Assembly: GCA_031292035.1 (NCBI GenBank) | Contig: JARLHX010000208.1 | Span: 46,680 to 110,679 of the forward strand | From: Negativicutes bacterium | GTDB lineage: Bacteria; Bacillota_C; Negativicutes; Sporomusales_B; JARLHX01 | Length of the DNA stretch: 64,000 nucleotides | Direction of reading: 5' to 3' | Shown here: piece after piece, positions 61,239 through 64,000 of the stretch | How positions within the stretch are numbered: position 1 is the first letter of the stretch | How the letters are laid out: each line of letters opens with the position of its first letter | Position numbers and translations under genes: made by a program | Notes under the pieces: model-generated | The model's database searches: none | Seen by the model: only the letters and a program-made list of their open reading frames with translations | What the model was told of the DNA's origin: nothing

Positions 61239-63170
61239 ATTATTAAAACCGGCACCAACCAGGCACCAATCGAAATTTCCTTCATGCTCCCCTACAAGGA
61301 ACTGGAACAAACCGTACACCAGGTTTTTTCTGAACACCCGAAAAAAGACCGGCTAAAGATAAATATTTGCTCCACCGCCCCACGGAAGCTGGAGTCTCTG
61401 CCTTTCCGGGGGGACGCCATCATCGCCCGCGGCTTTACCGCCAAGGTACTGAAAGAATACAACCTCCCCCATATTGAGATCCCGGTTACCGGCTATGACA
61501 TCATCCGGGCGGTCAACAAGTGTACCAGCCACCACAAGACGAAAAAAATTGCCTGCATCGGCTCGCTGAACATGGTCTACGGCCTGCAGAGCATCAAAGA
61601 AATCCTCGATGTCGAACTGGATAGCTATCATGTGGAAAACGAAGCTGAGTTGGCAGAGCAAATACAAAACGCCCTGCAGGCCGGAGCGGAAGCAATTATT
61701 GGCGGCCTGACCGTCAACCGGATGGCACAGGCCTTAGGCGTACCCTCTACCATTATCGAAGTAGGCAAAGAAGCTGTCCACCAAGTCCTCGACGAAGCCA
61801 TCCGCGCGGTCGACCTCACCCGCTTGGAACGGGCCCGGACCGAGCGGTTCAAGCTCTTGATGGACTACGCCTATGAAGGCATCATCGCCATCGACAGCAG
61901 CGGGACCATCACCACCTTCAACCAGCGCGCCCAGGATATTACCCGAATCGACGGGGAAAAATGCATCGGCCGGCACATCGACGCCGTTTTGCCGGACATC
62001 AACCTCTCCCAGACGCTGCGCAGCGGCAAGAGTGAGCTTGGCAACATATTTACCATCAATAATGTCACCATCGTGGCAAACCTTGTTCCGATTGTCGTCG
62101 AACAACGCACCGCCGGGGCCATCGTCACCTTTGACAATATCGCCAAAATCCAGGAAGTAGAAGGCCATATCCGCAAGAAAACCCATGAAAAGGGGCTTGT
62201 GGCTAAATACCATTTTGACAACATCATCGGCCAAAGTCCGGCCATCGTCGAAACCATCCGCTTCGCCCAAAAATACAGCAAGGTCAACTCCAACATCCTG
62301 CTGGTCGGTGAAACCGGTACCGGAAAAGAACTGTTCGCCCAAAGTATTCACAACACCAGCAGCCGCAAGGAAAAACCGTTTGTCGCCGTCAACTGCGCCG
62401 CCATCCCCGAGCCGCTACTGGAAAGCGAGCTTTTCGGCTACGCCGAAGGGGCCTTTACCGGCGCCGCCCGTGGCGGCAAGCAGGGCTACTTTGAACTGGC
62501 CCACGGCGGCACCTTATTTTTGGATGAAATCTCCGAACTTTCGCCCAATCTCCAGGGCCGCCTGCTGCGGGTCCTGCAGGAGAATGAAGTCATGCCGCTA
62601 GGAGCCAACAAGGTCATCCCTGTCAACGTCCGGATCCTGTCCGCCACCAACAAAAATCTACCCAAGCTGGTAGCCTCCGGCCTCTTTCGCCAGGACCTCT
62701 TTTACCGCCTCGATGTCCTCCGCCTCTTTCTCCCGCCCCTTCGCGGCCGAAAAGAAGATATCCCCACCCTGATCCAACATTTCATTGAAAAAAACCGCAG
62801 GAAACTCGGCGGCCCCAAATTCCGCATATTCCCCGAGGTCATCCAGATGCTCACCGAGTATCCCTGGCCGGGGAATGTGCGAGAACTGAAAAACTACTGT
62901 GAACGCCTCGTCATTTTAGTAGAAGAAGAAACCGTCGATCTTGGCACCGCCCGCAAAATCATCGATTTCGACGGCTACTTTTCCGCCGACCCGGCCGGAG
63001 TGATTTCCTCACCAGCCGCCGCATCAGCGCCGAGCATCGGCGAGAGCGAAGCAGCAGCCATCCGGACCACTCTGCTCCAGGTAGGGAACGATAAATCCCT
63101 GGCCGCCAAACTGCTTGGCGTTCACCCGACCACCCTATGGCGGAAGATGCGAAAACACGGCCTGCTTTAG
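61239..63170 (+). CDS. Sigma-54-dependent activator with PrpR_N, PAS, AAA+ and Fis-type HTH domains
   Basis: From ATG 61284 the protein has 628 residues: PrpR_N sensor (to about 170), PAS (185-290), sigma-54 AAA+ domain with Walker A GETGTGKE and GAFTGA loop intact, and a Fis HTH (AAKLLGVHPTTLWRKMRKHG). The start is odd. The only strong ribosome site, AGGGGAGG at 61226-61233, is followed at 5 and 8 bases by ATT codons (61239, 61242), there is no ATG/GTG/TTG between the upstream TAA and ATG 61284, and ATG 61284 has no ribosome site and would cut into the first PrpR_N strand (IEISFMLPY). I therefore annotate from the ATT region. It probably controls the next gene through the sigma-54 promoter at 63325. 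Confidence 0.88.
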   Translation: MIKTGTNQAPIEISFMLPYKELEQTVHQVFSEHPKKDRLKINICSTAPRKLESLPFRGDAIIARGFTAKVLKEYNLPHIEIPVTGYDIIRAVNKCTSHHKTKKIACIGSLNMVYGLQSIKEILDVELDSYHVENEAELAEQIQNALQAGAEAIIGGLTVNRMAQALGVPSTIIEVGKEAVHQVLDEAIRAVDLTRLERARTERFKLLMDYAYEGIIAIDSSGTITTFNQRAQDITRIDGEKCIGRHIDAVLPDINLSQTLRSGKSELGNIFTINNVTIVANLVPIVVEQRTAGAIVTFDNIAKIQEVEGHIRKKTHEKGLVAKYHFDNIIGQSPAIVETIRFAQKYSKVNSNILLVGETGTGKELFAQSIHNTSSRKEKPFVAVNCAAIPEPLLESELFGYAEGAFTGAARGGKQGYFELAHGGTLFLDEISELSPNLQGRLLRVLQENEVMPLGANKVIPVNVRILSATNKNLPKLVASGLFRQDLFYRLDVLRLFLPPLRGRKEDIPTLIQHFIEKNRRKLGGPKFRIFPEVIQMLTEYPWPGNVRELKNYCERLVILVEEETVDLGTARKIIDFDGYFSADPAGVISSPAAASAPSIGESEAAAIRTTLLQVGNDKSLAAKLLGVHPTTLWRKMRKHGLL

Positions 63171-63181
63171 CCGCACGTCGA

Positions 63182-63228
63182 TTGCGCTATTTTGCAAATA
63201 CGCAATGCATTATCGCAAAATAGCGCAA
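63182..63228 (+). promoter_or_regulatory. Candidate upstream activator site for the sigma-54 regulator
   Basis: TTGCGCTATTTTGC (63182-63195) is repeated as an exact complement at 63215-63228 with a 19-base spacer, which itself holds CGCAATGCATTATCG. The site begins 12 bases after the regulator stop and lies about 100-140 bases upstream of the -24/-12 promoter, the usual distance for enhancer binding. Confidence 0.7.
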
Positions 63229-63280
63229 AGCTCTAGCGCGATTTCCAGCCGCCATTTTAACACCAAGCCGCGTCGTCCCA

Positions 63281-63324
63281 GGAAAATCCCGGACCTTTAT
63301 CCGAAGAGGTCCGGGATTTTCCTT
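63281..63324 (+). terminator. Terminator of the sigma-54 regulator gene
   Basis: A perfect 16-bp stem (GGAAAATCCCGGACCT and complement) with a 10-base loop. The U-tract is short (TTTGG). It ends right where the sigma-54 promoter begins. Confidence 0.75.
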
Positions 63325-63340
63325 TGGCACAGTTATTGCA
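63325..63340 (+). promoter_or_regulatory. Sigma-54 promoter of the COG4091 gene
   Basis: TGGCAC (63325-63330), 5 bases, TTGCA (63336-63340) matches the TGGCACG-N4-TTGCA consensus except for the G at position 7. The distance to the ATG at 63404 is about 64 bases. Confidence 0.92.
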
Positions 63341-63403
63341 CTATACATTGATGTTGTCACAAGCAATTGCGGTATTATATTGATTAACAGGAGGACTGCC
63401 ATT

Positions 63404-64000
63404 ATGATTTATCAGCATCTGTACAGCCAATTCCAAAAGAAAGAACACATCACTGCCGGCATTATCGGCACAGGCCACTTCGGCACCGCGGTCATCACCC
63501 AGTCGATGTTCAGCAACCATCTGTCCATTCCCATCGTCGCCGATCAAAACATCGACAACGCGAAAAAGGCCTACAACCAGGCCGGGGTGACAGGCGACAA
63601 GCTGGTGGTGTGCGACTCCGCAGCGGCGGCAAAACGCGCCATGGAGCAAGGTAAATTTGTCATTGTGCAAGATCCGATGATCCTGATGGAACTGCCGCTG
63701 GACGTGATCGGCGAATCCACAGGCATCCCCGAAGCCGGCGCTCGCCACGCCCTGGCGGCGATCAAGCACGGAAAACATGTGGCCATGATCAACAAAGAAA
63801 CCGACTCTGCTGTCGGCCCCATCCTGCAGCACCTGGCCTCTCAGGCCGGACTGGTTTACACCCCGGTCGACGGCGACCAGCATGGCCTGCTGATCGGACT
63901 GTTTTACTGGGCCAAAACCCTTGGCCTTGACGTCATCAGTGCCGGAAAGGCCCGCGACGCCGAGTTCATCCTGGACAGAAAGAAGAAAACCGTCACCTGC
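63404..64000 (+). CDS. COG4091 homoserine-dehydrogenase-like NAD(P) oxidoreductase (3' end outside window)
   Basis: From ATG 63404, preceded by AGGAGG, the frame is open for 199 codons to the window edge. The N-terminal Rossmann motif AGIIGTGHFGTAV lies near residue 20, followed by IPEAGARHALAAIKHGKHVAMINKE near residue 107 and VDGDQHGLL near 157. This is the COG4091 predicted dehydrogenase family, usually about 430 residues with a C-terminal SAF domain, not yet reached here. Members act on branched or sugar-derived acids; the substrate is unknown. A sigma-54 promoter and likely enhancer site place it under the PrpR-type activator encoded just upstream. Confidence 0.85.
   Translation, partial: MIYQHLYSQFQKKEHITAGIIGTGHFGTAVITQSMFSNHLSIPIVADQNIDNAKKAYNQAGVTGDKLVVCDSAAAAKRAMEQGKFVIVQDPMILMELPLDVIGESTGIPEAGARHALAAIKHGKHVAMINKETDSAVGPILQHLASQAGLVYTPVDGDQHGLLIGLFYWAKTLGLDVISAGKARDAEFILDRKKKTVTC

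Noticed and set aside
63182..63228. The 14-bp inverted repeat considered as a terminator of the sigma-54 regulator.
   Set aside because: The 19-base spacer is long, there is no U-tract, and a proper terminator hairpin follows at 63281-63324.

Overview
The window looks like chromosome from an anaerobic, diderm (outer-membrane-bearing) Firmicute, most likely a Negativicute of the Sporomusa/Pelosinus type; this is inference. Firmicute signs are strong AGGAGG ribosome binding sites, T-box control of the trp operon, an adaA/adaB pair and a YwbE-type protein. Diderm signs are a small exported beta-barrel-like protein ending in Phe (46078-46569) and lipid-remodelling Aas. Anaerobic signs are a glycyl radical hydroxyproline dehydratase with its activase, a desulforedoxin, a small siroheme sulfite reductase, and a sigma-54/PrpR-type regulator. 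Base composition is moderately GC-rich by eye. I see no rRNA, tRNA, CRISPR array, prophage or plasmid backbone.

Layout. 1-4.8 kb: mostly minus-strand housekeeping and repair genes (exported metallo-hydrolase, flavodoxin-type reductase, DUF523, SLOG-family protein, adaB, adaA, QueG-like Fe-S protein). 4.9-8.5 kb: plus-strand DUF4127 protein, MerR regulator, a 38-residue desulforedoxin and a DODA-type dioxygenase. 8.5-10.2 kb: an IS200/IS605 element with intact tnpA and frameshifted tnpB. 10.3-15 kb: GIY-YIG protein, cyclophilin, a PLP racemase/aldolase gene broken by a deletion, a cupin and aas. 15.2-19.1 kb: regulator, radical SAM activase and trans-4-hydroxy-L-proline dehydratase. 19.2-26.4 kb: complete trp operon in the order D-F-C-B-A-E-G behind two near-identical tandem Trp T-boxes and a consensus promoter. 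26.4-37.8 kb: a degenerate REC-GGDEF protein, phenylacetate-CoA ligase with a lactate-permease homologue, NlpC/P60, YwbE, ABC-F, a DASS carrier, an ArsC-like protein, a lipoprotein cyclophilin, cupin, acyltransferase and MFS. 38.3-50 kb: aminotransferase, DUF2271, UbiA/CPBP pair, an MFS/Ldh/LysR/FAH catabolic group, the beta-barrel protein, a PIG-L deacetylase and the small sulfite reductase with a Cys-rich partner. 50-55 kb: a chemoreceptor under a c-di-GMP-I riboswitch beside an active-looking diguanylate cyclase, then a TPR/glycosyltransferase-like protein. 55-64 kb: MFS, EamA, an SbmA-like ABC exporter, OsmC, KduD-like SDR, a sigma-54 activator and the start of a COG4091 dehydrogenase behind a near-perfect sigma-54 promoter.

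The regulatory features stand out most. These are the duplicated T-box leader, the c-di-GMP riboswitch between a cyclase and a chemoreceptor, a shared palindrome at the start sites of the LysR and MFS genes, and a compact UAS / terminator / sigma-54 promoter block in front of the last gene. Three genes appear damaged or degenerate: tnpB (one-base deletion), the D-threonine-aldolase-like gene (deletion removing the PLP lysine region) and the REC-GGDEF protein (key residues replaced). All identifications come from reading motifs and remembered family features; no database search was run.
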